Of a stretch of DNA of 64,000 nt, positions 1 through 8,214 are shown piece after piece. Every line of letters starts with the position of its first letter. Positions within the stretch are counted from its first letter, which is position 1. The notes below the pieces were generated by a model. It saw nothing but the letters and a program-made list of their open reading frames with translations, made no database searches and was not told the DNA's origin. The translations under genes and the position numbers were made by a program. The stretch comes from Olivibacter sp. XZL3 (lineage in GTDB: Bacteria; Bacteroidota; Bacteroidia; Sphingobacteriales; Sphingobacteriaceae), in the NCBI RefSeq assembly GCF_004368405.1, contig NZ_SBJH01000010.1:62001-126000 (forward strand), read 5' to 3'.

Positions 1-126
1 ATATCGTCTATCGTGGCGGCTTTTTTGAGGCACGATTATATCGTCAAGGCAATTTATAATGATAAGAGAGGATTTGATACCACGCGAGATCGTTACGATC
101 AGCTGATGAAATACCTGGATTTATAA
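1..126 (+). CDS. C-terminal fragment of a CBS-domain-type protein (5' end outside window)
   Basis: An open frame enters from the left edge and stops with TAA at 124-126, giving 41 residues that end in RYDQLMKYLDL. From memory, the CBS-domain protein that precedes NAD kinase in many Bacteroidota ends with a similar RYDxLMxYL tail, and the position next to nadK fits. No CBS motif itself is inside the window, so the family call rests on the tail and the neighbourhood. The reading frame is certain, the identity only likely. Confidence 0.5.
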   Translation: MSSIVAAFLRHDYIVKAIYNDKRGFDTTRDRYDQLMKYLDL

Positions 127-222
127 TGTCGGATGGACCTCATGAGCGGCTTTTAAAAGGACGTCAATCGGCGAAGCGGCGCTTATGTAAGCCTCATCTC
201 CGCAAGAAAACAATTTATTTTG

Positions 223-1113
223 ATGAAAATAGCCATATACGGACGGGAGTTTCAATATGCGGTCATACAATATGTACAAGCCTTATTTGATCTTTTAGCC
301 GAAGAAGGAGTGGGAATTTGGGTGTATCAACCCTTCAACGAATTTTTAGCCGATAAGATCGCTTGGAAACAAACCACCCATTCTTTCGAGGTACATAAAG
401 ACCTTCCAAAGGATATTCGGTTTATGTTAAGCCTCGGTGGAGATGGTACGATGCTCGCTGCGGTCTCAATTATTGCCGATAGTGGCATCCCGGTTACTGG
501 GATCAACTTCGGCCGATTGGGCTTTTTAGCCAGTATCAATAAAGATAAGATAGAGGATGCCCTGAGGCAATTGCTGACCGGCAGTTACGACATCGAAAAG
601 CGGGTATTGTTAGCTACCTACAAGGAGGATGGAAGCGGAACTGCCGCCAAACAACTGGCCTTCGCCTTAAATGATATTACCATCATTAAAAAAGACAGTT
701 CTGCCATGATCACCGTTCACGCTTATGTGAATAATGAGCTGTTAAACGCTTACTGGGCTGATGGTTTGATTATCGCAACGCCAACAGGTTCTACGGCTTA
801 TTCACTAAGTTGCGGCGGACCCATCGTCATGCCCGGCTCCGGCAATTTTATTATTACCCCTATCTCACCACACAACCTAAATGTCCGGCCCATTGTTGTG
901 TCAGACAGCAGCACAATCCGGATCGAGGTGGATAGCAGGAGCGACTCTTTCCTTTTTTCTTACGATTCAACCACCGAAACGGTCAATACCGGAGCGGTTA
1001 TCAATATTCAGAAAGCCGATTTTACCGTCAACCTGATTCGGTTAAAGAACGAAAGCTTTTTTAGTACCATACGTCACAAACTCTTATGGGGACTGGATAC
1101 AAGAAACTACTAA
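223..1113 (+). CDS. nadK: NAD kinase
   Basis: This cytoplasmic enzyme phosphorylates NAD to NADP. The 296-residue product has the family signature GGDGT at residues 72-76 (the Asp is catalytic), followed by GRLGFLAS, an NDI motif near residue 150 that binds the substrate nicotinamide riboside, TPTGSTAYSLSCGGP, and the C-terminal ISPHNLNVRP segment. The length matches bacterial NAD kinases (about 290). A TTG lies one codon upstream, but ATG at 223 is the better start because the conserved beta strand (MKIAIYGRE) begins there. It follows the CBS-type gene by about 95 nt and precedes uppS, the usual Bacteroidota order. Confidence 0.96.
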   Translation: MKIAIYGREFQYAVIQYVQALFDLLAEEGVGIWVYQPFNEFLADKIAWKQTTHSFEVHKDLPKDIRFMLSLGGDGTMLAAVSIIADSGIPVTGINFGRLGFLASINKDKIEDALRQLLTGSYDIEKRVLLATYKEDGSGTAAKQLAFALNDITIIKKDSSAMITVHAYVNNELLNAYWADGLIIATPTGSTAYSLSCGGPIVMPGSGNFIITPISPHNLNVRPIVVSDSSTIRIEVDSRSDSFLFSYDSTTETVNTGAVINIQKADFTVNLIRLKNESFFSTIRHKLLWGLDTRNY

Positions 1114-1486
1114 ACATCCGATAAGTGATCCGCTGAGAAGGATGTTGCAGGTAATAGTTTGGCCACTGAGCACGCAAAGCCCGAAGTGTATAGCATAAAG
1201 CCCGGAGCAGCTTATAACTGATCACTAAAGAAGATCACTAATTCGATTAATTCTCTTATCTTTACCACCTTTATTGGAAATGCGCCTTATATCTAAAGAT
1301 ACATTTGTATTGCTTGCAGTTGTGCTTTCTTGTACTCCTTGCCGGAGAACCTTAATTTTGGCGGAGAATTAGTAAATTCTGCATAGTTAGAGAAGGAAAG
1401 GCGTTTTATTGGCGATATTGCGGTTGCATATGCTATATTTAGGGCAAAATGCCCTGTTTATATAAAGAGAAGATTTAGCTTTTAAG
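1114..1486. other. Gene-poor spacer between nadK and uppS
   Basis: This 373-base stretch has no long reading frame. It holds a 7-bp inverted repeat (AACATCC at 1113-1119 and GGATGTT at 1140-1146), a direct repeat AAAGCCCG (about 1188 and 1197), clustered TGATC/GATCACT words (about 1126-1240), a possible -7 element TATCTTTA at 1257-1264, and a 30-codon open frame at 1280-1372. In related genomes I recall a beta-barrel gene (DUF6089 type) in this place, so the spacer may be what is left of it. Confidence 0.45.
1280..1372 (+). pseudogene. Short signal-peptide-like frame, possible gene remnant
   Basis: ATG at 1280 opens 30 codons encoding MRLISKD followed by a hydrophobic run (TFVLLAVVLSC), then a basic stretch and a TAG stop at 1370. 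It resembles an export signal or lipobox (L-S-C) with nothing behind it. A -7-like box (TATCTTTA) lies 16 nt upstream. I read it as the start of a decayed exported protein, perhaps the outer-membrane gene usually found between nadK and uppS. A random hydrophobic frame is the alternative. Confidence 0.25.
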
Positions 1487-2227
1487 ATGACTGATATTGA
1501 ACTTATAGACCGCAGTAAGCTGCCTCGCCACATTGCCATTATCATGGACGGTAATGGGCGTTGGGCGAAAGAGCGCGGTAAGTTGAGAGTGTTTGGACAT
1601 AAACGGGGCGTGGATGCTGTGAGAGACGTGTTGGAAGGTGCTGTGGAAATAGGCGTGCCTTACCTCACTTTATATACATTTTCTACCGAAAACTGGAACC
1701 GCCCCAAATTGGAGGTGGCGGCCCTTATGGAATTGCTGGTCTCGTCCATTGGTAGGGAGACGAAGAGGCTGATGGCCAACGGAGTGAAGCTCAATGCTAT
1801 CGGAAATTTAGAACAATTACCTCCCAAAGCATTAGCCCATTTAAAGCAATGCATGGAGGAAACCGCTGCCAATACGAAATGTACACTTACATTGGCACTA
1901 AGTTATAGTTCGCGGTGGGAAATTACAGCTGCCGCAAAGAAAATAGCGGAGTCTGTTGAGAAGGGTTTAATAAAGGCAGCCGATATCGATGAGCATCTGT
2001 TCGCCCAACAGCTTAGTTCTTACCCGTTGCCCGACCCTGAATTGATGATACGTACGAGCGGCGAACAGCGTGTCAGTAATTATCTCCTGTGGCAACTGGC
2101 TTATGCAGAACTGTATTTTACCAACAAATTGTGGCCCGACTTTCGGCGCGATGACCTGTATACCGCTATCATTGAGTTTCAAAATAGGGAGCGGAGATTC
2201 GGCTTAACGAGCGAACAATTAAAATAA
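1487..2227 (+). CDS. uppS: Isoprenyl transferase (undecaprenyl diphosphate synthase)
   Basis: This cis-prenyltransferase condenses isopentenyl diphosphate onto farnesyl diphosphate to make C55 undecaprenyl diphosphate, the carrier for peptidoglycan and O-antigen. The 246 residues carry the hallmark HIAIIMDGNGRWA (catalytic Asp21), GHKRGV, YTFSTENW, and the C-terminal RTSGEQRVSNYLLWQLAYAE block that binds the homoallylic substrate. Family proteins usually read RTSGExRxSNFLLWQ, so the match is close. It starts at ATG 1487 and leads into bamA, which fits an envelope-biogenesis operon. Confidence 0.96.
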   Translation: MTDIELIDRSKLPRHIAIIMDGNGRWAKERGKLRVFGHKRGVDAVRDVLEGAVEIGVPYLTLYTFSTENWNRPKLEVAALMELLVSSIGRETKRLMANGVKLNAIGNLEQLPPKALAHLKQCMEETAANTKCTLTLALSYSSRWEITAAAKKIAESVEKGLIKAADIDEHLFAQQLSSYPLPDPELMIRTSGEQRVSNYLLWQLAYAELYFTNKLWPDFRRDDLYTAIIEFQNRERRFGLTSEQLK

Positions 2228-2345
2228 GTATTTTAACTTTATATATATCAAATATCAAAAGCTAGCGTTCAAAATAGTTGAAAAAAAATAGTTTAACAAA
2301 AATTAACAACTGTTTATTTTACTTTAGCGGCGATAAATAAATTCA

Positions 2346-4916
2346 ATGAAGCGACTTTTTCTTTTAATAGGTTTTTGTTTGATAGGAGCGCAAATTGCTT
2401 CAGCACAACTTCGTATTGGTAATTCTTCTTCTAAACAAGCAGGAGGTTCAAGTTATTTGACTCCCAAGGATTATATTATCGGTGGCGTTACCATAAGCGG
2501 CACCAAGTTTTTAGATAATGATGTGTTATTAACCATTTCTAAATTGGCCGTTGGTGATCGGATCGAGGTGCCCGGAGAGGCAACCTCCAATGCAATAAAA
2601 AACCTGTGGTCGCAAGGGCTTTTCGATAACATCGAATTAACGATTGATATGATACGGGGCGACTCCGTTTTTTTTAATATCGATGTGGTTGAACGTCCCC
2701 GCTTAACGCGGATAGATCTCGACGGCTTAAGTAAAAGCCAAACGGAGGAGGTTAGAAAACGGCTCAATGAAAATACCGGAAAGATCATTAATGAAAATTT
2801 ACTTAACACGACGCAGAACACCATCAAGCGCTACTTAAGAGAAAAGGGGTATTTATATCCGGATATCAAGATCACCCAAGTAAAAGACACGACCGAGGCC
2901 AATAATCAAATCCTAAACGTAGCTGTTAACAAGAACAAAAAAGTAAAGGCCAAAAAAATCAACTTTACCGGCAATGAAGCATTTTCCAATGCGAAGATGC
3001 ATAAATACTTGAAAAAGGTTAAGCAAAAGAGATGGTGGAGGTTCTGGGGCCCCGGCAAGTTTAATTACGAGAAGTATGATGAAGGCAAAGAAGCGCTTGT
3101 GTCAAAAATGCGTAGCAAAGGTTATAGGGATGCAACTATTCTTCGGGATTCTGTTACACAGTTGGACCGGAAGAACGTGCGTATAGATATTGACGTATAT
3201 GAAGGGCCGAAATATTATTTTGGTAACATAACTTGGTCGGGAAATGCCAAATATACAGATGAAACGCTCACCAAAATTTTAGGGATTGAAAAGGGTGAAG
3301 TATTCAGTGAGGAGAAATTAAATACAAAATTATTAGGGCCATCCAAAACCGGCGCTGACGTGTCTGCCTATTACATGGACGATGGTTATTTGACCTTCCA
3401 AGTGGATCCGGTGCAGACAAGAATCTATGCAGATACCATTGATTTGGAAATGCGTATGTACGAAGGACCGCAATACGACGTAAACAGGATCGTGCTGAAA
3501 GGGAACGATGTGACCAATGATAAAGTCGTTAGGCGTCAGCTGCAAACGAAGCCGGGGCAAAAATTTTCCAAAACGAACATCATGCGGGACATTCGGGAGA
3601 TTGCAACTTTGGGTAACTTCGATGAGTCGAAAACTTCGCCAGTGCCTAAACCCAATCCAGCAGACGGAACGGTCGATATCGAGTATACGGTGGCAGAGAA
3701 GCCGTCCGATCAGGTCGAATTGTCGGGAGGTTTCGGAGCTGGCCGCATTATCGGTACCCTCGGTTTAACTTTTAATAACTTCTCTACCAGCAACCTTTTC
3801 AATAAAAAGGCGTGGAAGCCATTGCCACGAGGCGACGGCCAAAAATTGAGTTTAAGAGGTCAAACGAGCGGTAAATCGTATCAATCGTATAGCTTTTCTT
3901 TTTCTGAACCTTGGCTTGGTGGTAAAAAACCAATTTACTTCGGTATTAGTGCCTTTACTTCCATGTCGGCATATGGAGGATACGATTATTACACCGGCCG
4001 GGAATATATTACAGAGAGTACGCCGAAAATCCGAATGAACGGTATTACGGTCAGTTTAGGTAAGCGTTTAAAATGGCCAGATTATTATTTTCAGGTAAAT
4101 TACTCGTTAAACCTGCAGCAGTATAAATTGAGAAATTACGATGCCTACTTTCTTTTCAGAAATGGTACGTCCTATAATATCAACTTGACGCAGGAGATCA
4201 GCCGTAATTCATTGAGTGATCCGATTTTCCCTACGTCGGGATCGAATTTGCGCTTCACCGTACAGGCGACACCACCTTACTCGTTGTTCAATAATATCAA
4301 TTATCCAACTGCGCCAGATCACATCCGATACCGTTGGGTAGAATATCACAAGTGGAAGTTCGACTCTCAATGGTTCCAAACTGTTATGGGCAAATTGGTA
4401 TTCAAAGCGCAGGCTCAGTTCGGTTTTATCGGCTCGTATAGTAAAGTAACAGGTACTTCGGCTTTTGAACGTTTCAAGTTAGGGGGCGATGGTATGATGG
4501 GCTTCGACTTTTTGCAGGGCTCGGAGGTTGTTGCGATGCGCGGTTACGCCAATGGTTACGTCATACCTGAAAATAAAACCGCCAGTCAGGATATACAAAT
4601 CGCCCGAAATTCGGGTAGTCCAATCTACACGCGTTACCAGATGGAATTGCGGTATCCGGTGATGATGAACGAACAAGCGAAAGTGTTTCTGCTAGGTTTC
4701 GCCGATGCAGGTAACACTTGGGATGCGTTCAAGGATTTCAATCCGTTTAAAGTACGCCGTTCTGTAGGTATCGGTGCACGTATCTTCTTGCCTATCTTTG
4801 GATTGCTGGGGATCGATTATGGACATGCATTTGATCCAATTCCAGGCGTCGACAGAAGTCAGTGGCGCCAACCGTTTACCTTTAGTATTATGCAACAGAT
4901 GGGTGGATTTAATTAG
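2346..4916 (+). CDS. bamA: Outer membrane protein assembly factor BamA
   Basis: This is the core of the BAM machinery, which folds beta-barrel proteins into the outer membrane. The 856-residue precursor begins with a signal peptide (MKRLFLLIG...ASA, cut before QL). The first half contains repeated POTRA-like segments (for example IDLDGLSKSQTEEVRKRL, KKINFTGNEAFS, FGNITWSGNAKYTDETL, VNRIVLKGNDVTNDKVV). The second half, from about residue 450, is a 16-strand-type barrel rich in alternating aromatic residues, with a VRRSVGIGARIFLPIFG segment near the end. The length is typical of Bacteroidota BamA. A weak promoter candidate TACTTTAG lies at 2320-2327. It is followed by two Skp genes, its usual chaperone partners. 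Confidence 0.95.
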   Translation: MKRLFLLIGFCLIGAQIASAQLRIGNSSSKQAGGSSYLTPKDYIIGGVTISGTKFLDNDVLLTISKLAVGDRIEVPGEATSNAIKNLWSQGLFDNIELTIDMIRGDSVFFNIDVVERPRLTRIDLDGLSKSQTEEVRKRLNENTGKIINENLLNTTQNTIKRYLREKGYLYPDIKITQVKDTTEANNQILNVAVNKNKKVKAKKINFTGNEAFSNAKMHKYLKKVKQKRWWRFWGPGKFNYEKYDEGKEALVSKMRSKGYRDATILRDSVTQLDRKNVRIDIDVYEGPKYYFGNITWSGNAKYTDETLTKILGIEKGEVFSEEKLNTKLLGPSKTGADVSAYYMDDGYLTFQVDPVQTRIYADTIDLEMRMYEGPQYDVNRIVLKGNDVTNDKVVRRQLQTKPGQKFSKTNIMRDIREIATLGNFDESKTSPVPKPNPADGTVDIEYTVAEKPSDQVELSGGFGAGRIIGTLGLTFNNFSTSNLFNKKAWKPLPRGDGQKLSLRGQTSGKSYQSYSFSFSEPWLGGKKPIYFGISAFTSMSAYGGYDYYTGREYITESTPKIRMNGITVSLGKRLKWPDYYFQVNYSLNLQQYKLRNYDAYFLFRNGTSYNINLTQEISRNSLSDPIFPTSGSNLRFTVQATPPYSLFNNINYPTAPDHIRYRWVEYHKWKFDSQWFQTVMGKLVFKAQAQFGFIGSYSKVTGTSAFERFKLGGDGMMGFDFLQGSEVVAMRGYANGYVIPENKTASQDIQIARNSGSPIYTRYQMELRYPVMMNEQAKVFLLGFADAGNTWDAFKDFNPFKVRRSVGIGARIFLPIFGLLGIDYGHAFDPIPGVDRSQWRQPFTFSIMQQMGGFN

Positions 4917-5047
4917 TAAGATATAGGACGTTGTAGGGAGTGATGAGTAGTGGCAGTAGCAATAGCTAATACGACCCACGGCTGTCCCGGTACCAAAAGA
5001 ATTGCTAAAAAATGTTAAATTTTCTGTTTAAAATATAGGAATGGTAT

Positions 5048-5055
5048 TATATTTG
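5048..5055 (+). promoter_or_regulatory. Promoter -7 element for the skp pair
   Basis: TATATTTG matches the Bacteroidota -7 consensus TAnnTTTG exactly and lies 92 nt before the first skp start codon. The -33 region is poorly conserved. It suggests that the skp genes have a promoter separate from bamA. Confidence 0.5.
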
Positions 5056-5147
5056 GCAAGCACTGACTAGTGAGGCCTCTTTCTTATTTGGGAACAAGTT
5101 AAACCCTGAGTAAAAAGTAGCGTCTTAGAACTTAAAGGAGTAGAACA

Positions 5148-5684
5148 ATGAACACTAAAAAAATATTCTTAACGTTAGCTTTTATATTTGTCGCAGGAGC
5201 ATCGGCATTTGCACAACGTTTTGCGTATGTCGACAGCGAGTATATCCTGAAGCATATTCCTGAGTATGTTTCTGCACAAAGGCAACTGGAAGACATGTCA
5301 GAGAAGTGGCAAAAGGAGGTAGATGCACGATATGCCAGTATAGAACGGATGTATAAGGCTTATCAACAAGATCAGGTGATGTTGAGTGATGAAATGCGAA
5401 GAAAAAGGGAGGATGAGATTGTGCAAAAGGAACGCGAAACGAAAGAATTCCAAAAGAAAATTTTTGGCTTCGAAGGAGATCTTTACAAGGAACGTCTAAA
5501 GTTAATACAACCCATACAAGATCGCGTTACTAAGGCGATACAGGCGGTAGCGGAAAGCCAGAATCTCGACATCGTATTGGACAAAGGGAGCGAAGTGACG
5601 ATTCTTTACTCGAATCCCAGCTTGGATAAAAGCAAGGATGTGATTACCCGTTTAGGGTATAAACCCGAAGCACTTGCAAAATAG
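5148..5684 (+). CDS. OmpH/Skp family periplasmic chaperone (copy 1)
   Basis: Skp-type chaperones hold unfolded outer-membrane proteins in the periplasm before BamA inserts them. The 178-residue protein has a clear signal peptide (MNTKKIFLTLAFIFV...ASAFA, cut before QRF), a beta segment RFAYVDSEYILKHIPEY typical of the family, a long charged coiled coil at about residues 45-125, and a second beta region (LDIVLDKGSEVTILY). It follows bamA and precedes a paralogue. Skp-type proteins are often duplicated in Bacteroidota. Confidence 0.9.
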   Translation: MNTKKIFLTLAFIFVAGASAFAQRFAYVDSEYILKHIPEYVSAQRQLEDMSEKWQKEVDARYASIERMYKAYQQDQVMLSDEMRRKREDEIVQKERETKEFQKKIFGFEGDLYKERLKLIQPIQDRVTKAIQAVAESQNLDIVLDKGSEVTILYSNPSLDKSKDVITRLGYKPEALAK

Positions 5685-5825
5685 GGAATACTTGCTTAAA
5701 ATTGCATCGGTTTTGCAAATCTGTAGCGGTGCATGTTTAGGCAGCGTGGCGCAGTATAATAACGTAATTAACTTAAACAAAAATCATAGTCGGCTCATCG
5801 GGGCCAAACAAAATTGAAATTGCGA

Positions 5826-6416
5826 ATGAAACATTTATTAAAGTCGGTTTTAGTAGCTGCAGGATTATTTTTAACGGTTGGCGCTGTTAATGCACAACAA
5901 AAGATTGGGCACGTAAATTCACAGGAGATTTTATTTTTGATGCCGGAATACAAAACGGCTAATCAAGCATTAGAGACTTTTGTAGGAACCAAACGCACCG
6001 AAATCCAACAGATGGATGCCGAACGCCAAAAGAAAATTACGGCGTTTATGGACAAACAAAAGACCAGAAGTGAGGCTAATAAAGAAACAGTAGATCAAGA
6101 ATTGCAAACGCTAAGTACGGAAATCCAACAAATGGAAGGGCGTATGGGAGAAGTACAACAAAAAGCAGAACAGGAAGTAGGTGCAAAAAGAGAGGAAGTA
6201 TTTCAACCCGTTTTTGAAAAAGCAGAAAAAGCGATTCAAGCCGTAGCGAAAGAAAAAGGTTATGCTTATATTTTAGACATCGCGCAGCAATCCGTGTTAT
6301 ACTTTGAAGGAGGTGATGATATCAGCGCAGCCGTTAAGACAAAGTTAGGAATTGATCCAAACGCGAAGCCGGCAGCTCCGGCAAATGCAGCGCCTACGAC
6401 TCCGGCAGCGCAGTAA
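5826..6416 (+). CDS. OmpH/Skp family periplasmic chaperone (copy 2)
   Basis: This is a second Skp-like chaperone of 196 residues. The start is taken at ATG 5826, giving a clean signal peptide (MKHLLKSVLVAAGLFL...VNA, cut before QQ); a TTG four codons upstream is possible. The core is the same as in copy 1: KIGHVNSQEILFLMPEYK, a coiled coil rich in Gln and Glu, then YAYILDIAQQSVLYFEGG. Unlike copy 1 it ends in an Ala/Pro-rich tail of about 20 residues (PAAPANAAPTTPAAQ), probably flexible. A strong terminator follows, so it is the last gene of the unit. Confidence 0.9.
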   Translation: MKHLLKSVLVAAGLFLTVGAVNAQQKIGHVNSQEILFLMPEYKTANQALETFVGTKRTEIQQMDAERQKKITAFMDKQKTRSEANKETVDQELQTLSTEIQQMEGRMGEVQQKAEQEVGAKREEVFQPVFEKAEKAIQAVAKEKGYAYILDIAQQSVLYFEGGDDISAAVKTKLGIDPNAKPAAPANAAPTTPAAQ

Positions 6417-6431
6417 GTTGTCCAAGAGAAG

Positions 6432-6468
6432 AAAAACCGTTTCTATTTATAGAAGCGGTTTTTTTTTG
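6432..6468 (+). terminator. Rho-independent terminator after the skp pair
   Basis: A 14-bp stem (left arm ending ACCGTTTCTA, right arm TAGAAGCGGT, one G-U pair) with a four-base loop is followed by at least seven T residues. It begins 16 nt after the second skp stop codon. Confidence 0.9.
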
Positions 6469-6701
6469 TATAAGGAGATAAGGTAGTAGGGAATAATGTC
6501 TTGTTAATCGTTAAGTCGTTGTCTATGGGTGTTCGTTATTGGTTATGAGTAATAATAGGAGCAGAGGCAGTAGCAGAGGCGTTCTCGGCCTAATACCTAA
6601 AGCCTATTGCCTAACGCCTAAACCATAAATATCACCTATTTAAAAACGTTCTAAATAGCTGTGTTTTACAAAGTTTTGACACTGTAACACGTGCATAGCT
6701 G

Positions 6702-6709
6702 TACTTTTG
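6702..6709 (+). promoter_or_regulatory. Promoter -7 element for hemA
   Basis: TACTTTTG fits TAnnTTTG. A TTTG at 6675-6678 could serve as the -33 element, though its 23-nt spacing is a little long. The predicted start of transcription lies about 25 nt before the TTG start codon of hemA. Confidence 0.5.
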
Positions 6710-6742
6710 TCGACAGTATAATATAGAGAGGGTAAAGAGACC

Positions 6743-7987
6743 TTGGAGCATCTTAAAGTAATAGCATTTACACACAAACACGTTGACCTAAAAGATTTAG
6801 GCAATTTGGTTATTTGTAATGAAGAGCTTGAAAGCCGATTAATCAATGTCAAAAACAATTTCGATATTGAAGAGATTTTTTACGTAGGTACATGTAATCG
6901 GGTAGAGTTCATTTTTCATGGGAAACATACACTGACTGATGAGTTTGTGAAAAACTTTCTGAGGGGATTGAATTTCTGCGTACCGGACGAACAGTTTGAT
7001 CAGTTTCTCAATCAGGTTACCACGTATGAAGGCTTGGATGCCCTGCAACACTTGTTTCGGATGTCTTGCTCCTTAGAGAGTCTGGTAGTGGGCGAGAAAG
7101 AAATTTTAGCGCAAGTTCGTCGAGCCTATGAAAGATGCCGCTTATCTGGTTTAACGGGTGATTTTATGCGCTTAATGATGAACAGCTTGGTCAAGACAGC
7201 TAAAGAGGTTTATACCCACACCATGATATCACGCAATCCAGTGTCTGTCGTTTCTTTAGCTTATCGCAAATTAAAGGACCTTAAATTTGCAGACAACCCA
7301 CGGATCTTACTTGTTGGCGCCGGGGAAACCAACCAAAATATCTCAAAATACCTCCAGAAGCATAAATTTTCAAATTTCGTCGTATTCAATCGTACTCCGG
7401 ATAAGGCTAGGCGTTTAGCCAAAGAGTTAAACGGTAGAGCTTTTCCTTTAAGCGAATTGAGAAATTACAAAGAAGGTTTCGATATACTTATCACCTGTAC
7501 CGGCTCTACTGAACCGGTGATTACACCAGCCATTTATGAGACGCTACTCAATGGCGAATCATCTAAAAAGATTATCGTTGATTTAGCGGTTCCAAATGAC
7601 GTAGCCGCGGAAGTTATTGCTGATCACCCAATACACTATATTGAAGTGAGTGGTTTGCAGGCTATTGCGAATAGAAATCTTCAAGAGCGTTATAACGAGC
7701 TGATCCATGCAGAGAAGATCATCGAAAGCAATGTGGCCGAATTTCTTCCCATTCTGAAACAGCGGAAGGTTGAGATCGCCATGCGGCAAGTGCCCGAGAA
7801 AGTGAAAGAAATTAAATCTTTTGCCTTGAATACGGTTTTTGCTAACGAGCTCAGCTCATTAGACGCGAGCTCAAGGGAAGTTTTAGAAAAGGTCATTAAC
7901 TATATGGAGAAGAAATATATTAGTGGCCCAATGGTACTCGCGAAGGAGATATTAATTACCAAAAGTAAAGAGGTAACGGAAAACTAA
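6743..7987 (+). CDS. hemA: Glutamyl-tRNA reductase
   Basis: This enzyme reduces glutamyl-tRNA to glutamate-1-semialdehyde with NADPH, the first committed step of C5 haem synthesis. The 414 residues contain the catalytic Cys51 in GTCNRVEF, the SLESLVVGEKEILAQVRRAYE segment, an NADPH-binding loop GAGETNQNISKYL, FNRTPDKA, and a C-terminal dimerisation helix. The start codon is TTG at 6743, since no in-frame ATG lies near the conserved N-terminus (LKVIAFTH). The rare start may limit its translation. It has its own promoter candidate and terminator and heads a haem cluster with hemC-D, hemB, hemL and hemE. Confidence 0.95.
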   Translation: MEHLKVIAFTHKHVDLKDLGNLVICNEELESRLINVKNNFDIEEIFYVGTCNRVEFIFHGKHTLTDEFVKNFLRGLNFCVPDEQFDQFLNQVTTYEGLDALQHLFRMSCSLESLVVGEKEILAQVRRAYERCRLSGLTGDFMRLMMNSLVKTAKEVYTHTMISRNPVSVVSLAYRKLKDLKFADNPRILLVGAGETNQNISKYLQKHKFSNFVVFNRTPDKARRLAKELNGRAFPLSELRNYKEGFDILITCTGSTEPVITPAIYETLLNGESSKKIIVDLAVPNDVAAEVIADHPIHYIEVSGLQAIANRNLQERYNELIHAEKIIESNVAEFLPILKQRKVEIAMRQVPEKVKEIKSFALNTVFANELSSLDASSREVLEKVINYMEKKYISGPMVLAKEILITKSKEVTEN

Positions 7988-8059
7988 ATATTCCACTCCT
8001 TGTTACTTTCTGTATATTGCTTTTGGCTTATCGTATTATTTTTTATTTTTATGGCAACT

Positions 8060-8096
8060 AAAGATGGTTTATCAGATAATATACCATCTTTTTTAG
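8060..8096 (+). terminator. Terminator after hemA
   Basis: The perfect 9-bp arms AAAGATGGT and ACCATCTTT enclose a 14-nt A/T-rich loop and are followed by T residues to 8094. This suggests that hemA is transcribed apart from the hemCD gene. Confidence 0.65.
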
Positions 8097-8214
8097 CATA
8101 TATTGATTTGTGGAATGTTCGGTCAATCGCCAAAAAGCTTAAATGAGTAAGTTCTTGTCGGCAGGCGGCTTAAGGCTTAAGAAGAGTGTATACGAATGAA
8201 ACATAAATATAAAG

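Larger units (their letters stand above)
6417..6742. other. Gene-free spacer between skp and hemA
   Basis: This 326-base stretch carries the skp terminator (6432-6468), a GTTATTGGTTATGAG-type simple-repeat region, a run of GCCTAA/CCTAAAG words at about 6587-6625, and the hemA promoter candidate (6702-6709). I see no credible gene on either strand. Confidence 0.6.
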
